Below are positions 60,109 to 61,334 of a stretch of 61,334 bases of DNA, in pieces. Source of the stretch: CAHJXF01 sp038240015 (GTDB lineage Bacteria; Pseudomonadota; Gammaproteobacteria; Burkholderiales; Burkholderiaceae_D); the NCBI GenBank assembly GCA_038240015.1, contig JBBSEF010000011.1, positions 1 to 61,334 on the forward strand, read 5' to 3'. The notes beneath the pieces were generated by a model. It worked only from the letters and a program-made list of their open reading frames with translations, did not search any database and was not told the origin of the DNA. A program made the translations under genes and the position numbers. Numbering within the stretch: the first letter of the stretch is position 1; every line of letters begins with the position of its first letter.

Positions 60109-61334
60109 GCGGCGCTCCGCAGGGACGGGAATACTTTCGCGTCGAGGATCTGAAGGTCGGCCGACACCACGCCGCGGCGCCCGTCTTCGAACCTCATCTC
60201 GGTTTCGACGAACAGGTGCGTGCGACCGTCATAGAGCGCATCGACCAGCGGCTGATAGCGCTCGCCGATGAAGCCGCGCTTGACCTTGCGCGTGCGCGTG
60301 AGCTCTCCATCGTCAGCGTCCAGTTCCTTGTGCAGCACCAGGAAACGGCTGATCTGGCTGCCGGCGAGTTTGTCGTCGGCGGCGAGATCGGCGTTGACCT
60401 TCTCGACGCACTCGCGAATCAACTCGCGAACTTCGGGCTTTTGCGAGAGGTCGGCATATCCACCGTAGGGCAGGTTGCGCTTCTCGGCCCAGCTTCCGAC
60501 CGCTTCCATGTCGATACAGATGAATGCACATACGCGACTGCGCTTGTCGCCGAACGCCACCGCTTCCTTGATGTACGAAAAGAATTTCAGCTTGTTCTCG
60601 ACGTACTTCGGCGCAAACATCGCGCCGTCGTTCTCGCCGCCGACGATGCGGCCGACGTCTTTCGCGCGATCGATGATCTTCAAGTGCCCCGCCGCGTCGA
60701 GGAAGCCCGCGTCGCCGGTGCGATACCAGCCGTCGGAGTCGAGCGCGTCGGCGGTCGCGGCAGGATTTTTGTAGTACTCCTTCAACAGGCCCGGCGACTT
60801 GATCAGGACTTCGCCGCTGTCGGTCAGCTTGATCTCGACGCCTTCGACCGGCACGCCCACCGTGTCAGCGCGCGCTTCGTGATCGGGCTGCAGGCACACG
60901 AACACCGCGGTCTCGGTCGAGCCGTAGAGCTGCTTCAAGTTGATGCCGATCGAGCGATAGAAAGAAAACAGGTCGGGCCCGATCGCTTCGCCCGCCGTGT
61001 AGGCCACGCGCACTCTCGAGAAGCCGAGCGTGTTGCGAAGCGGGCCGTAGACCAACAGATTGCCAAGCGCATAGCCGATGCGATCGAGGGCGGATACGGG
61101 CTTGCCGTCCATCAACGCGGGACCGACGCGACGCGCCAGCGCCATGCAGCGATCGAAGATCCATTTCTTAACCAGGCCCGCGTCATCCATGCGGATCATC
61201 ACGGTGGTGAGCAGTCCTTCGAGCACGCGCGGGGGCGCGAAGTAATAGGTCGGTCCGATCTCCTTCAAGTCGATCAGGACCGTGTCGGCCGACTCGGGAC
61301 AGTTGACGACATAGCCGCACACGAGCCACTGCGC
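60105..61334 (-). CDS. Long-chain-type acyl-CoA ligase (AMP-forming), 5' partial
   Basis: The C-terminal 409 residues of an ANL-family ligase; the frame runs off the right edge, so the ATP loop is outside. Visible features are YYFAPPRVLEGLLTTVMIRM, YGSTETAVFVCLQPDHE, WYRTGDAGFLDAAGHLKIID and GELTRTRKVKRGFIGERY, in the style of COG1022 ligases. It is the first visible gene of the operon that continues with livG. It may activate the acid imported by the linked transporter. Confidence 0.85.
   Translation of the reverse strand, partial: AQWLVCGYVVNCPESADTVLIDLKEIGPTYYFAPPRVLEGLLTTVMIRMDDAGLVKKWIFDRCMALARRVGPALMDGKPVSALDRIGYALGNLLVYGPLRNTLGFSRVRVAYTAGEAIGPDLFSFYRSIGINLKQLYGSTETAVFVCLQPDHEARADTVGVPVEGVEIKLTDSGEVLIKSPGLLKEYYKNPAATADALDSDGWYRTGDAGFLDAAGHLKIIDRAKDVGRIVGGENDGAMFAPKYVENKLKFFSYIKEAVAFGDKRSRVCAFICIDMEAVGSWAEKRNLPYGGYADLSQKPEVRELIRECVEKVNADLAADDKLAGSQISRFLVLHKELDADDGELTRTRKVKRGFIGERYQPLVDALYDGRTHLFVETEMRFEDGRRGVVSADLQILDAKVFPSLRSAA

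Overview
The window is high-GC proteobacterial DNA with tightly packed genes, many joined by 4-base ATGA or GTGA overlaps. HAAT-type (branched-chain amino acid type) ABC importers, AMP-forming acyl-CoA ligases, GGDEF sensors, an acetoacetyl-CoA synthetase and an integron integrase remnant together suggest a betaproteobacterium, perhaps Burkholderiales-like. That placement is inference. I saw no tRNA, rRNA, CRISPR array or prophage.

Layout. 1-3267: the end of a livH-livM-liv(GF) operon. 3871-5928: two exported or membrane proteins of unknown role. 6271-9674: a Fur-box-preceded operon of porin, flavinylated periplasmic protein, ApbE flavin transferase and membrane b-type cytochrome. 9799-11372: a SemiSWEET-like protein and a divergent NRAMP transporter. 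11383-14209: a salicylyl-CoA-hydroxylase-like flavoprotein and an aryl-acid adenylating enzyme. 14382-20136: a broken GAF-EAL gene facing a leftward heme-type permease, ATPase, SHOCT and GGDEF operon. 20241-24000: a decayed GST gene, an HNH nuclease, a Phd/VapC toxin-antitoxin pair, acetyltransferases and small proteins. 23984-35808: one orphan and one complete liv system, the latter in an operon with acetoacetyl-CoA synthetase, plus a second GGDEF sensor. 35901-43742: an S1/P1 nuclease and an oxidative pentose-phosphate cluster (GH15, gnd, zwf, HAD phosphatase, pgl). 43750-47374: oligopeptidase B, a membrane protein and a gutted prolyl oligopeptidase.

47560-51931 reads as a small, decaying chromosomal integron. 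It has a catalytically dead intI remnant, attI/attC-like palindromes, several single-gene cassettes pointing away from intI, and an IS3-family remnant. 51939-61334 is a catabolic island: acyl-CoA ligase, livG-livH-livM-livK-livF, a YjbR protein, a phenylacetate-CoA-ligase-like protein and a dienoyl-CoA-reductase-like SDR. It probably takes up and activates an organic or aromatic acid.

The two observations most worth following are the Fur-linked flavin/cytochrome/porin operon, a candidate envelope electron-transfer or iron-reduction system, and the integron remnant. A third is that several genes here (EAL, prolyl oligopeptidase, intI, IS3) carry internal deletions that leave both ends recognisable.
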